A stretch of 64,000 nt of DNA from an uncultured Alphaproteobacteria bacterium (GTDB taxonomy: Bacteria; Pseudomonadota; Alphaproteobacteria; RF32; CAG-239), in assembly GCA_934229625.1 (NCBI GenBank), contig CAKQDU010000004.1, positions 53,099 to 117,098 on the forward strand. The letters are read 5' to 3'. Of the stretch, positions 15,720 to 24,899 are shown piece after piece. The position numbers were made by a program, and so were the translations under genes. Under the pieces are notes generated by a model. That model searched no databases. It was given only the letters and a program-made list of their open reading frames with translations, and was not told the origin of the DNA. Positions within the stretch are counted from its first letter, which is position 1. Each line of letters opens with the position of its first letter.

Positions 15720-17828
15720 ATGAGCGCTAAAAATCCTGAAAAAAAAATAAAAAAATCAGATAAAACAGAGAATTTTGATTTGCCGGAACAGCCTGAAAGC
15801 TGGTTTTCCAACGGCTTACATCGCTTTATGATTGTTTTTAGCGTGATGTGGTTTGGTATTGTTGCCATATATATTACCAAATTTTTCGGCTGGGATAATC
15901 TTTTTTCTATGATGCCGAATGAATTTAGCGGTTTTATCGCCGGAATCTCTTTGCCTTTGGCAATTGTTTGGGTGGTTATGGCGTATATTGACCGCGGCAA
16001 TAGTTTTCGCAATGAGACACAGATGCTGCGCGATTCGCTGAATCGGGTTATTTTTCCGGATTCTAATGGTAACGCCGCAACAAAAATGATTGCCGACGCC
16101 ATAAAAGCTCAGGTTTCCGAATTAAAAGAGACAACACGCGATGTCTGCGCTCAGGCTGATGTGATTAAACGAGATTTAAGTGACCGCATAGCCGAGATGA
16201 AATCTCTTGCCGGAGAGTTGGATACTTATTCTTCGCAAACAATGCAGGAATTAAATTCTGAAATAAAAAAACTTGTTGAAAATTTTACATTCGTGGCTGA
16301 AAAAGCCGCTTCAACTACAGCAGATTTTCGTGTGAATACCATGCAGATACGCGAGGACAGCGAACAGCTTTCTAATATTATGAAACCAATGGTAAATGAG
16401 ATGGTTACCGCGGCTGAAAATATAAAAGAAGTAGTAAATGTAAACAATGAAAATATAGAAAAAGCTCAGGCTCAGCTTAATAATTATTCTGAATCCAGTC
16501 AGCTGGCAATTGGCAGAATTATTGAATCTTGGGCGGAAAAAGGCGAAAATTTAGAAAAAACTTTTTTGCGTACGGCAGAAAACTGTGAAGAACTGTTTCA
16601 TCGTTTGGATTCCGGAATTTCGCATATAGAAAACAGTATTAACGAACAAAAAACCGTGGTCGAGCAACAGTCGGCTATTTTGGATAAAAATTCCGGTTAT
16701 TTAGATAAAAAACTCGGCGAATACGGCAAACTAATCAGTCTTGAAGTAGAGGCTATGATTGAACGTTCTAATACTTTAGAGCAAAATATTCAGGCTCAGA
16801 TGAAAAATATAAAAGAAGCTTCACGGCAAACTGAAGAAATTTTTGGACGTTTGGGGACGGATATTTCTGATAAGCGTCAGCTTTTGGAAACAGAAGGCAG
16901 CCGCATGGTTAATAATATTCATTTAACAGTCGGAAATTTGGGAGAAGAAGTGGCGCGTTTGCAAGATTTTTATAAAAACACCCAGGATAAAAACAGCGAA
17001 TTAGGCAAAGTATTTTCATCTATAGCTCAAACCTTAAAAGAAATGGAAGATGGTTTGCTGGCGAGCGTCAATAACTTCAGCAGCAAAGCTGGAGGCGTTG
17101 TAGATAAATTCAATGATGTAAACACTCTTGTTTCGGGAAATATCGGCAAATTATCTGAGACCGCGGATAATATTGCCAATCAGAGCAAGGCTAATGCCGG
17201 ACTGCTGATAGAACAGGATGAATATGTAAATAAATCCTTAGCCAGCCTGAAGCAAATCAGTTCTCAAATTGCCGCTCTTAATAAGGATATGTCGTCTACA
17301 GCCGGTAATGTCGGCAAAACCTTGTCAGCATATGAAAATAAGATGTCGGCTTTCAGCAAGGTTATGGGCGAACATCTGACAGATTTAAATGAAAATTATG
17401 ATAAAACTCAAAAACAATATGATGAATTTAATCAAAAATTTAAGGTTGCCAGCATAGATTCGTTTATGAAAAATTCTGCCGATATTATAAGTGAATTAGA
17501 AACAATATCCATAGACATCAACAGCATCTTTAATAAAAGCGGTGACGATGAAGTTTTATGGAAAAAATATTATGAAGGCGACCATAGTGTTTTTGTGCGC
17601 TATCTTTCAAAAAATATGACTAAAAAAGAAATTATCGCCGTGCGTGAAGATTATGAAAAAAAGCCTGATTTCCGCGTGGTTGTCGATAAATATCTGGATG
17701 ATTTTAATAGTTTGATTGAGGCGGCTCGCAGCAACAACCGTGCCGGTACATTGCTGGCTCTGATTTCCGGTTCGGATATAGGCAAAGTTTATTATATTTT
17801 ATCTCGCGCGTTGGGAAAGGTTAATTGA
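15720..17828 (+). CDS. membrane-anchored coiled-coil protein
   Basis: 702 residues. A Lys-rich cytoplasmic N-terminus is followed by two hydrophobic helices (about 36-60 and 72-92). A very long helical region from about 120 to 640 follows, full of heptad-like Glu, Lys, Asn and Leu, with pieces such as AEIMKSL-type and ISSQIAALNKDMSSTAGNVG. A C-terminal 90-residue globular part ends the protein (DDEVLWKKYYEGDHSVFVRY). Chemoreceptor-like helices are suggested, but I see no HAMP or conserved hairpin tip. Likely an inner-membrane structural or partition-type protein; the function is not known. GAGGGA precedes the ATG, and dusB follows 3 bases after the stop. Confidence 0.75.
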   Translation: MSAKNPEKKIKKSDKTENFDLPEQPESWFSNGLHRFMIVFSVMWFGIVAIYITKFFGWDNLFSMMPNEFSGFIAGISLPLAIVWVVMAYIDRGNSFRNETQMLRDSLNRVIFPDSNGNAATKMIADAIKAQVSELKETTRDVCAQADVIKRDLSDRIAEMKSLAGELDTYSSQTMQELNSEIKKLVENFTFVAEKAASTTADFRVNTMQIREDSEQLSNIMKPMVNEMVTAAENIKEVVNVNNENIEKAQAQLNNYSESSQLAIGRIIESWAEKGENLEKTFLRTAENCEELFHRLDSGISHIENSINEQKTVVEQQSAILDKNSGYLDKKLGEYGKLISLEVEAMIERSNTLEQNIQAQMKNIKEASRQTEEIFGRLGTDISDKRQLLETEGSRMVNNIHLTVGNLGEEVARLQDFYKNTQDKNSELGKVFSSIAQTLKEMEDGLLASVNNFSSKAGGVVDKFNDVNTLVSGNIGKLSETADNIANQSKANAGLLIEQDEYVNKSLASLKQISSQIAALNKDMSSTAGNVGKTLSAYENKMSAFSKVMGEHLTDLNENYDKTQKQYDEFNQKFKVASIDSFMKNSADIISELETISIDINSIFNKSGDDEVLWKKYYEGDHSVFVRYLSKNMTKKEIIAVREDYEKKPDFRVVVDKYLDDFNSLIEAARSNNRAGTLLALISGSDIGKVYYILSRALGKVN

Positions 17829-17831
17829 CAG

Positions 17832-18794
17832 ATGATTTTTAGCGGATTTGACAGTCCGGTGTTTTTAGCGCCGATGGCGGGGGTTACCGATAGACCTTTT
17901 CGGCAGGTTTTAGCCGGCTGCGGCAGAGGAAATATGTATGCGGAGATGGCTGCTATCAATGCTCTGCAGCGTAAAAATCCGAAAAGTTGGCAAATTGCCG
18001 ATGTGCGCTCAGAAAATTATCCGGTAGTTGTGCAGTTGGTGGGAAATGATGCGGCGTTGTTTTCCGAGGCGGCAAAGCTTGTGGCGGATTTAGGCGCTCG
18101 TTCTTTGGATATTAACATGGGGTGTCCGGTTAAAAAAATTGTCAATAACGAGTCTGGTTCGGCACTAATGAAAGATATGCCTCGCGCTGCTAAAATTATT
18201 GAGGCTGTGGTAAAAGCCACTCCGCTAAGAGTAAGTGTAAAATTTCGCAAAGGTTGGGATAACGAGCATATAAATGCCGTTCCGTTTGCCAAAATGTGCG
18301 AAGAAAGCGGTGCTTCGTATATCACAGTTCACGGACGTACGCGGGCGCAGGGTTACAGCGGCGAGGCTGATTGGAATATCATTAAGGCTGTGAAAGAAAG
18401 CGTTAAAATACCTGTTATAGGCAATGGTGATATAGATTCGCCGCAAAAGGCAAAACAGCGTATGGCTGAAAGCGGTGTAGACGGTGTGATGATTGGACGT
18501 GCCGTGTTGGGTAATCCGTGGCTCTTAAATCAAACGCATGAATATTTACAGAACAATATTTTGCCGTCCGAACCTACGATATTGCAAATAAAAGAAATGT
18601 TGCTTAATCATTTGCGTTTATTGGCGGAATATTATGGAGAAAAATCCGGAATCGCCATATCTCGCAAACATGTAGGTTGGTATGTCCGTAGTTTGTATGA
18701 AGCTAAAAAGTTTCGTGAGCAATATACAAAAATTGCAGATTTTACAACGGCGGAAAAGCTTATAAATGATTATTTTTCAGGGTTGGAAGCATGA
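17832..18794 (+). CDS. dusB: tRNA-dihydrouridine synthase B
   Basis: 320 residues, usual family length. FMN TIM-barrel start LAPMAGVTDRPFRQ, then QLVGNDAALF, the signature DINMGCPVKKIVNNESGSAL with the catalytic Cys at about 99, VKFRKGWD, and the phosphate-binding end GNGDIDSP with GVMIGRAVLGNPW. It reduces uridine to dihydrouridine in tRNA D-loops. It is the NifR3/DusB type. It lies in an operon between the coiled-coil gene and trkA, whose ATG overlaps its stop. Confidence 0.93.
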   Translation: MIFSGFDSPVFLAPMAGVTDRPFRQVLAGCGRGNMYAEMAAINALQRKNPKSWQIADVRSENYPVVVQLVGNDAALFSEAAKLVADLGARSLDINMGCPVKKIVNNESGSALMKDMPRAAKIIEAVVKATPLRVSVKFRKGWDNEHINAVPFAKMCEESGASYITVHGRTRAQGYSGEADWNIIKAVKESVKIPVIGNGDIDSPQKAKQRMAESGVDGVMIGRAVLGNPWLLNQTHEYLQNNILPSEPTILQIKEMLLNHLRLLAEYYGEKSGIAISRKHVGWYVRSLYEAKKFREQYTKIADFTTAEKLINDYFSGLEA

Positions 18795-20158
18795 AGATTG
18801 TTATTGGCGGCGCATCGGGTGTCGGTAAAAGTTTTGTTGGGTATTTGAGTTTAGGCAATAACGATATTGTGGTTGTGGATGAAGATGCCGCAAAATTGGA
18901 TGATATCGCTAAAGAATATGATATTCAGCCCGTTACCGGTTCAATATCAAATCCTGATATCCAAGAAGCTGTCGGGATGAAAAAAGCTGATATGATGATT
19001 GCTGTAACCGAAAGCGATGAGGTTAATCTGGTGGCGTGCCAAGTGGCATATACCTTGTTTGGCGTGCCGCGAAAAATAGCTCGTGTGGATTCGCAGTATT
19101 TTCTTAATCCGTTGTGGAATAAGCTTTATAATGAAAAGAGCCTGCCGGTTGATTTAGTGATTACTCCGGATATTGAAATCGCTTCGTTCTTGGTTGGTTT
19201 GTTTAAGCTGCCAGGAAGTATGGCTGTTTATCCGTTTTTAAATAAGGAATTAAATATTTTTAATTTCCGCCAAAAAGACACGGATATACCTTTTATGAAA
19301 TTTTCGCTTAATCACATAAACAGCAAATTAGCCGAATTATCGGCAGCGGTGGTGATGATTCTTCGTGGAAACCATCGTATTTTGGCTTATGAGGAAGACG
19401 TTTATTTGCAACGTAACGACATTATTTACATTGCATGCTCTCCCGAACGCAATATAGATGTAATGCGATTGTTTGGCGTAGACCATAATCCGTATGAAAA
19501 AGCTGTGATTTTCGGTGCAAATGCTATTTCTCGTTATTTAGCCGCACAGCTGGAAGATGATGAAAATATCATAAGCTGTAGTATTGTCGAAAATGATATG
19601 CAAAAAGCCCATCGTTTGGCCGAAAAGTTGAATAAGGCCACGGTGATTGCCGGAGAAATGATGAGTGACCGTATTTTAGAAGACGCCGGCTTTGCAACTG
19701 CCGATGTCAGCGTGGCAGTTACCGAAAAAGATAAAGATAACCTCCTGATTTCTTTGCTGGCTTCCAAAAACAAGGATACTCAAGCTGTTTCGCTTATAAA
19801 TTCGCGTGAGTATAATTTATTGGCAACAAATATCCGCAACAACACTATTATAGACTGTTCGGTTATTACAGTTTCCGGCATATTGCAATATTTACGCCGC
19901 GCCCGTATAAACGAGGCATACGCGCTAGGGCGTGAAATGGGAGAACTTTGGGAAATTCGTTTGGGCGAAGACAGCAGTAATGTCGGGCAGACCATAAAAG
20001 AGCTTGGATTGCCGGAAAACAGCGCCGTTTTGGCAATAGCAAGCGGTGAAAATTTTATTTATAACCCTACAGATTATGAGCTGAAAGAACAAGACAGGCT
20101 TATTGTGTATGTTTCGCCTGCGGATATCAGAAATGTTGAACAGGTGTTTTATCGTTAA
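18791..20158 (+). CDS. trkA: Trk potassium uptake regulatory protein TrkA
   Basis: 455 residues with two RCK_N/RCK_C tandems, as in TrkA. The first NAD-binding Rossmann half begins MKIVIGGASGVGKS, ends its second strand with the acidic VVVDEDAAKL, and contains DMMIAVTESDEVNLVACQVA. The second begins KAVIFGANAISRYLA. The first glycine loop is GGASGVGKS rather than the usual GAGQVG and looks like a P-loop by chance or drift. TrkA binds NAD(H) on the cytoplasmic side of the TrkH channel; trkH is not in the window. It overlaps dusB by 4 bases (ATGA) and ends at a hairpin terminator. Confidence 0.9.
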   Translation: MKIVIGGASGVGKSFVGYLSLGNNDIVVVDEDAAKLDDIAKEYDIQPVTGSISNPDIQEAVGMKKADMMIAVTESDEVNLVACQVAYTLFGVPRKIARVDSQYFLNPLWNKLYNEKSLPVDLVITPDIEIASFLVGLFKLPGSMAVYPFLNKELNIFNFRQKDTDIPFMKFSLNHINSKLAELSAAVVMILRGNHRILAYEEDVYLQRNDIIYIACSPERNIDVMRLFGVDHNPYEKAVIFGANAISRYLAAQLEDDENIISCSIVENDMQKAHRLAEKLNKATVIAGEMMSDRILEDAGFATADVSVAVTEKDKDNLLISLLASKNKDTQAVSLINSREYNLLATNIRNNTIIDCSVITVSGILQYLRRARINEAYALGREMGELWEIRLGEDSSNVGQTIKELGLPENSAVLAIASGENFIYNPTDYELKEQDRLIVYVSPADIRNVEQVFYR

Positions 20159-20225
20159 ATACTTCAAAATAAAGCTTAAAAACTCTTGAAATTTTAAAAA
20201 AATGCGCTATTGTTAGGCAACTTTA

Positions 20226-20259
20226 AGCACGTGTTACTTATGTTACACGTAGCTTTTTT
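20226..20259 (+). terminator. terminator after trkA
   Basis: AGC-ACGTGT pairs with ACACGT-A-GCT (one bulged A) around a 10-base loop, then six T. It lies 67 bases past the trkA stop and before typA. Confidence 0.55.
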
Positions 20260-20289
20260 GTGGAGATTTTATAAAAGGAAAATTTAATA

Positions 20290-22113
20290 ATGAGTATGAG
20301 AAATATTGCCATCATAGCCCACGTTGACCATGGTAAAACTACATTGGTGGATGGGTTATTGCGCCAAAGCGGTACATTCCGTGACAATCAAAAAGTAGCA
20401 GACTGTGTTATGGACAGTAACGCGTTGGAGCGCGAAAGAGGTATTACTATCCTTTCTAAATGCACTTCTGTTGATTGGCATGGTACTCATATAAACATTG
20501 TAGATACTCCGGGACACGCTGACTTTGGCGGTGAGGTTGAACGAATTTTATCTATGGTTGATGGTGTGGTGTTGTTGGTGGACTCTTCCGAAGGACCAAT
20601 GCCGCAAACTAAATTTGTTTTGGGTAAGGCTTTGAAAATTGGCTTGAAACCTATTGTTGTTATTAACAAGGCAGATAAACCTGATGCTCGTCCGGATGAA
20701 GTTTTGAATGAAATCTTTGATTTGTTTGTTAGCTTAAACGCTAATGATGAGCAGCTGGATTTTCCTGTTTTGTATGCTTCAGGGCGTAACGGCTGGGCGG
20801 TACGCGATTTAGCGGATGAACATAAGGATTTGACGCCGTTGTTTGAAACTATTTTATCTTATGTTAGTGAGCCGGTTTGCGAACCTGATAAACCTTTTAG
20901 AATGTTGGCGACAACGTTGGAATCAGATAAATTTGTCGGCCGTATTTTGACCGGTAAAATCCAAAGCGGCAGCGTCAAAGTTAATGATTCGGTAAAAGTC
21001 ATAAATGAACATGGCGAGGTAGAACGCGCGAAAATAACTAAAATTATGGCTTATAAGGGTTTGGACCGCGTGGCTTTGGATTCTGCTCATGCCGGCGATA
21101 TTGTGGCTGTAGCCGGTATTGTCAAAGGAACGGTGGCCGACACTATCTGCGCACCGGAAGTAGATGTAAAAGACTTTATAAAGGCTCAGCCGATAGACCC
21201 TCCGACATTGGCAATGACTTTTTCGGTAAATGATTCTCCGTTAGCCGGTAAGGAAGGCGATAAAGTAACTTCTCGTGTGATTTGGGCGCGTTTGGAAAAA
21301 GAAGCTGAGGGAAATATTGCCTTGAAAATTTCCCGCACCGATAACTCCGATACTTTTGAAGTTGCAGGACGCGGCGAGTTGCAGCTCGGTGTATTGATTG
21401 AAACCATGCGCCGTGAAGGCTTTGAACTTTCTATTTCTCGTCCTCGTGTTATTATGAAGCGTGATGAAAACGGCCAGCTTTTAGAGCCGGTTGAAGAAGT
21501 TGTTGTGGATGTAGATGAGGAATTTTCCGGCGCTGTTGTTGAAAAATTAAGCAAACGCCGTGCTGAATTGGTAGAAATGATTCCATCGCAGGTTGGCAAT
21601 AAAGTTCGTTTGATTTTCCATGCTCCTTCTCGCGGTTTAATCGGCTATCATTCAGAATTTTTGACCGATACTCGCGGTACCGGCGTAATGAATCGTATTT
21701 TTTATGAATTTGAGCCATATAAAGGAGAAATTGAAGACCGCCGCAACGGTGTGATGATTTCCAGCGAAAATGGTCAAGCTATTGCTTATTCTTTGTGGAA
21801 ATTACAGGACAGAGGCCCGATGTTTGTAGAGCATAACAGTCCGGTTTATGTGGGTATGATTATCGGTGAACACACAAAATACAATGATATTGAAGTAAAC
21901 CCGACAAAATCTAAGCAGTTGACCAATATTCGCGCTGCCGGTAAAGATGAGGCTATTGACCTTATTCCGCCGCGTAGATTGAGCTTAGAGCAAGCTTTGG
22001 CTTATATTCAGTCTGATGAGCTTTTGGAAGTTACGCCTAAATCTTTGCGTTTAAGAAAGCGGATTTTGGACCCTATTGCCCGTAAACGAGCTAAACCGGA
22101 AGCGGTTGAATAA
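20290..22113 (+). CDS. typA: ribosome-associated GTPase TypA/BipA
   Basis: 607 residues, normal length. The translational GTPase motifs are all present: G1 AHVDHGKTTL (residues 10-19), G2 with RGIT, G3 DTPGHADF, G4 NKADKPDA. EF-G-like domains III and V and the TypA-specific C-terminal region (PSRGLIGYHSEFLTDTRGTG) follow. It binds the 70S ribosome and aids 50S assembly and stress adaptation. AAAGGA precedes the ATG. A strong terminator follows. Confidence 0.95.
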   Translation: MSMRNIAIIAHVDHGKTTLVDGLLRQSGTFRDNQKVADCVMDSNALERERGITILSKCTSVDWHGTHINIVDTPGHADFGGEVERILSMVDGVVLLVDSSEGPMPQTKFVLGKALKIGLKPIVVINKADKPDARPDEVLNEIFDLFVSLNANDEQLDFPVLYASGRNGWAVRDLADEHKDLTPLFETILSYVSEPVCEPDKPFRMLATTLESDKFVGRILTGKIQSGSVKVNDSVKVINEHGEVERAKITKIMAYKGLDRVALDSAHAGDIVAVAGIVKGTVADTICAPEVDVKDFIKAQPIDPPTLAMTFSVNDSPLAGKEGDKVTSRVIWARLEKEAEGNIALKISRTDNSDTFEVAGRGELQLGVLIETMRREGFELSISRPRVIMKRDENGQLLEPVEEVVVDVDEEFSGAVVEKLSKRRAELVEMIPSQVGNKVRLIFHAPSRGLIGYHSEFLTDTRGTGVMNRIFYEFEPYKGEIEDRRNGVMISSENGQAIAYSLWKLQDRGPMFVEHNSPVYVGMIIGEHTKYNDIEVNPTKSKQLTNIRAAGKDEAIDLIPPRRLSLEQALAYIQSDELLEVTPKSLRLRKRILDPIARKRAKPEAVE

Positions 22114-22117
22114 AAAT

Positions 22118-22139
22118 AAGCGCCTTAATGGCGCTTTTC
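22118..22139 (+). terminator. typA terminator
   Basis: AAGCGCC and GGCGCTT form a perfect 7-bp stem around TTAAT, followed by TT and CTTT. Confidence 0.85.
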
Positions 22140-22191
22140 TTTATTGAATTTTAAGCATTTTTGAGCTAGCTTAATCGCATGGGAGAAAGAT

Positions 22192-22755
22192 ATGTCCGAA
22201 GTTGAAGTTCATAAAAAGTGTCCGGAATATTGTCCGTTTCTGAAGGCAAATAACACGTTTTGCGAGTTGTTTAAACGTGCGCTTCAGCAAGTATCCGCTT
22301 TACCGCAAAAATGTGAAGAATGTCTGAATCCGGAACAGCGGATGGAAACCTATAAATCATTGGGATTGACATTGGATAGCCGTATTGAAATGTGGCAGAA
22401 AGCGGTGGTTAAGCATAATGAAATAGAATTAGGAAAACGCCGGGAAGAAGAAGCTTTGCGGCAAAAATTCTCAGCGTTTTTGACAGATAAATTCGGTGAC
22501 AGACCTCCGTTGTCCGGAAATACATATCTTAAAAATTTGGTTATAAATCTTTTTATGGTGCTTGATAATTCAGAGCGGCACATGATGATGTCTGTGTTGA
22601 AAGGCCGGGGAGGAGATTCGTTGCTGCAAGCCATAGACCGTGCGCCTAAAGACGATTCTTTACTGCGTAATATCAGACGGGAATTGGATTTACAATATCA
22701 GGAACATCAACAGGTTTTACAAAATTCTTTGTCTGGTCGGGAAAATAATCGTTAA
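22192..22755 (+). CDS. unknown cytoplasmic protein with Cys-rich N-terminus
   Basis: 187 residues. Five Cys in the first 45 residues (CPEYCPFL, FCELF, CEECL) could form a metal site. The rest is helical and charged (RREEEALRQKFSAF, LLRNIRRELDLQYQEH). No signal peptide, no membrane helix and no family that I recognise. GGGAGAAAGAT lies before the ATG. The next gene is 61 bases downstream on the same strand and may be co-transcribed. Confidence 0.7.
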   Translation: MSEVEVHKKCPEYCPFLKANNTFCELFKRALQQVSALPQKCEECLNPEQRMETYKSLGLTLDSRIEMWQKAVVKHNEIELGKRREEEALRQKFSAFLTDKFGDRPPLSGNTYLKNLVINLFMVLDNSERHMMMSVLKGRGGDSLLQAIDRAPKDDSLLRNIRRELDLQYQEHQQVLQNSLSGRENNR

Positions 22756-22816
22756 TTTCGTTGATTTTTTGTCAACTTTATGCTAGTCTGAAACAAATAA
22801 CCGAGGAAAAGACTGT

Positions 22817-24757
22817 ATGACCCAAGAAACTTTGTTGCTTACAACATCTGATAATCACATTATTGCTTTGAAACTTGAATATAATAACGTTGCGGAAAAA
22901 CATCGCAAAATCAGGTTATATGAGCAATTATGCGAAAATTGGAGCTATAAGGATTTTTTTTCAAAATATAATGGTTTTGTGAGAGCAGGAACCTGTGCCG
23001 ACGCCTCTGAACGTAACTTTTTTAAGGAGGTTGATACAAACAATACGGAATTTTTGGAAAAAGAAATTCATCAGTATGATTTTGTAAAAAGTCCCGAAAA
23101 TTACCAAAATAATATTGCAGAAAATAATTATCCGGCGTCCGTGGCGTCAAAACCATATACCGTTCATTTTGATAATCGCGTTGATGATTCTGAGATTCCG
23201 CAGCTGATTAAGAATTTAGGTTATAAAATAGAGCCGGAAGATAATGTTTATGATGTAAGTTTTAACGCTGTAAAGCAAAGCTATGAAATTGTTGGCCTAA
23301 ATCGTCGGCGTGCCTCGGTGAATGTTGGGAAAAAACGCGTAAAGTTTATACGAAACCATCTGACTTTTCCGCCGGCCGAATATGCTGTGATGCAAAGATT
23401 ATTGTCGCAATGGAACAATAGCCGACGGACAAATCCCAATTTAAATATCAGAGGTTTTTGCAGAACCATCAGTAATGCCAAAGAAAGAAGTTTATTTTCA
23501 TTATATGCAATAGAACAAACAAATGTGAATAGTCGGCTGCTGTTTTTGAAGCATGAATTGACACACGTTAAAAATAGTGCGCTGCAAGCAGGCTTCGGTT
23601 TGAAAAAGAATACAAAACGTCTGTCTGTTGAGGATTATTACCGCTTACAGGTAGAAGATGAGCGCAGCGCTTATTTGTCGCAGGTTGTTAACGCGGCCAA
23701 TACCTATGTTAAGCAAGGCAACAGCAATGATTTTTCAATGTTTGATGTAGAATCTTCCGCATTGGTTGCTGCGCTAAAAAGCATGCCGGAAGACCGTCGT
23801 TTTTCGTATGCTCTAAATCCTGAAAATTTAATTGATTCGGCATTTAAATCATTTACCAAAAATCATCGCAGCGAATATGACAATGGGCAGTTTGTTAATA
23901 ACATGAAACTGGAAATGCAAAAAGTTCCCATGAGTGCGGAAGCAGATGAAAATCATGAAGAATTTTTTAAACGCCGTTCTTTATATTATCGTTACAAACT
24001 TTATAATCCGCAGACCCAGAGTTATGAGCATAAAAACTTTACACCATTTGTAGAAGGTTTGCGTGAAGTCTCGTTGAGTCAGGAGAATATAGCAAATATC
24101 ATAACGCCTTGTCAGCAAATTGTTTCGCGCCGTTTGGCGGAATTTAACCGAGATAAAAGCCGCGGATTGATAAATTCTGCATTGGTTGAAGAGGCTAAGG
24201 CTTTGATGCGTGATAATTTACATAAATCCCGACTGATAAATAATATAAACGGTATGGAAATTTCTGAGTTGTCGGATGATAAGCCGCAAGTTGTTTCGCC
24301 ATCTCCGCAGCAGCCGCGTAAACCGGCAAAATGGAGCCGTGATATTGAGGCTTATTGGAGTAAATTTGAAGGTTATAAAGAAATTGCCAATAATGATGAT
24401 GAATACTATTTCAGTATAAATAAAAATAAAATTCGCTATACAGCCAAAGATAAAGTTCAGATGGGTAAAGATGCTGAATATGATATGTATGTAAAATTGT
24501 TAAAAGAGCCGAGCAATCAAAATAAACCTATTATATTTAAGGATACGCTTACAAAAGAACAAGCCTTGAAATTGTATGTTGCTTGTGTTAATAATAACCG
24601 GCAAATGAAAGGTGCGGTTCCGAAAGATTTTTCATTGCTGAAAAAATTACGCGATATTCCGGCTGCGGATTTACAAAAATGTCAACGGACTATTTGTCAG
24701 AATAATCAGCAAAATCAAATTCTGCAAAGACAAATTATGTCGCAAGCCGGACGGTAG
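22817..24757 (+). CDS. unknown protein with HExxH metallopeptidase-like motif
   Basis: 646 residues with no signal peptide or membrane segment. At about residue 248 the sequence reads LFLKHELTHVKN, a classic zinc-binding HExxH helix. About 45 residues later LQVEDERSAYLSQ offers a Glu for the third ligand, as in gluzincins. The flanks match no peptidase family I know, and the C-terminal half is polar and helical with a Pro-rich joint (PSPQQPRKPAKW). AGGAAAAG precedes the ATG. A weak hairpin with AAAAACG and CGTTTTT at 24765-24791 may end the transcript. Possible cytoplasmic protease; not certain. Confidence 0.65.
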   Translation: MTQETLLLTTSDNHIIALKLEYNNVAEKHRKIRLYEQLCENWSYKDFFSKYNGFVRAGTCADASERNFFKEVDTNNTEFLEKEIHQYDFVKSPENYQNNIAENNYPASVASKPYTVHFDNRVDDSEIPQLIKNLGYKIEPEDNVYDVSFNAVKQSYEIVGLNRRRASVNVGKKRVKFIRNHLTFPPAEYAVMQRLLSQWNNSRRTNPNLNIRGFCRTISNAKERSLFSLYAIEQTNVNSRLLFLKHELTHVKNSALQAGFGLKKNTKRLSVEDYYRLQVEDERSAYLSQVVNAANTYVKQGNSNDFSMFDVESSALVAALKSMPEDRRFSYALNPENLIDSAFKSFTKNHRSEYDNGQFVNNMKLEMQKVPMSAEADENHEEFFKRRSLYYRYKLYNPQTQSYEHKNFTPFVEGLREVSLSQENIANIITPCQQIVSRRLAEFNRDKSRGLINSALVEEAKALMRDNLHKSRLINNINGMEISELSDDKPQVVSPSPQQPRKPAKWSRDIEAYWSKFEGYKEIANNDDEYYFSINKNKIRYTAKDKVQMGKDAEYDMYVKLLKEPSNQNKPIIFKDTLTKEQALKLYVACVNNNRQMKGAVPKDFSLLKKLRDIPAADLQKCQRTICQNNQQNQILQRQIMSQAGR

Positions 24758-24899
24758 CTATCAAAAAAACGTCTTTGTTAAATGCGTTTTTAGAGGGGGA
24801 TTCTGTAAAAAATGATAAATCTACCATGTTGTATAAAAAATCCTCTATATGGGCAGAAAAACGTGCTTTATGTGAAAGGGCTTAAACGAAAGGTAAAAA

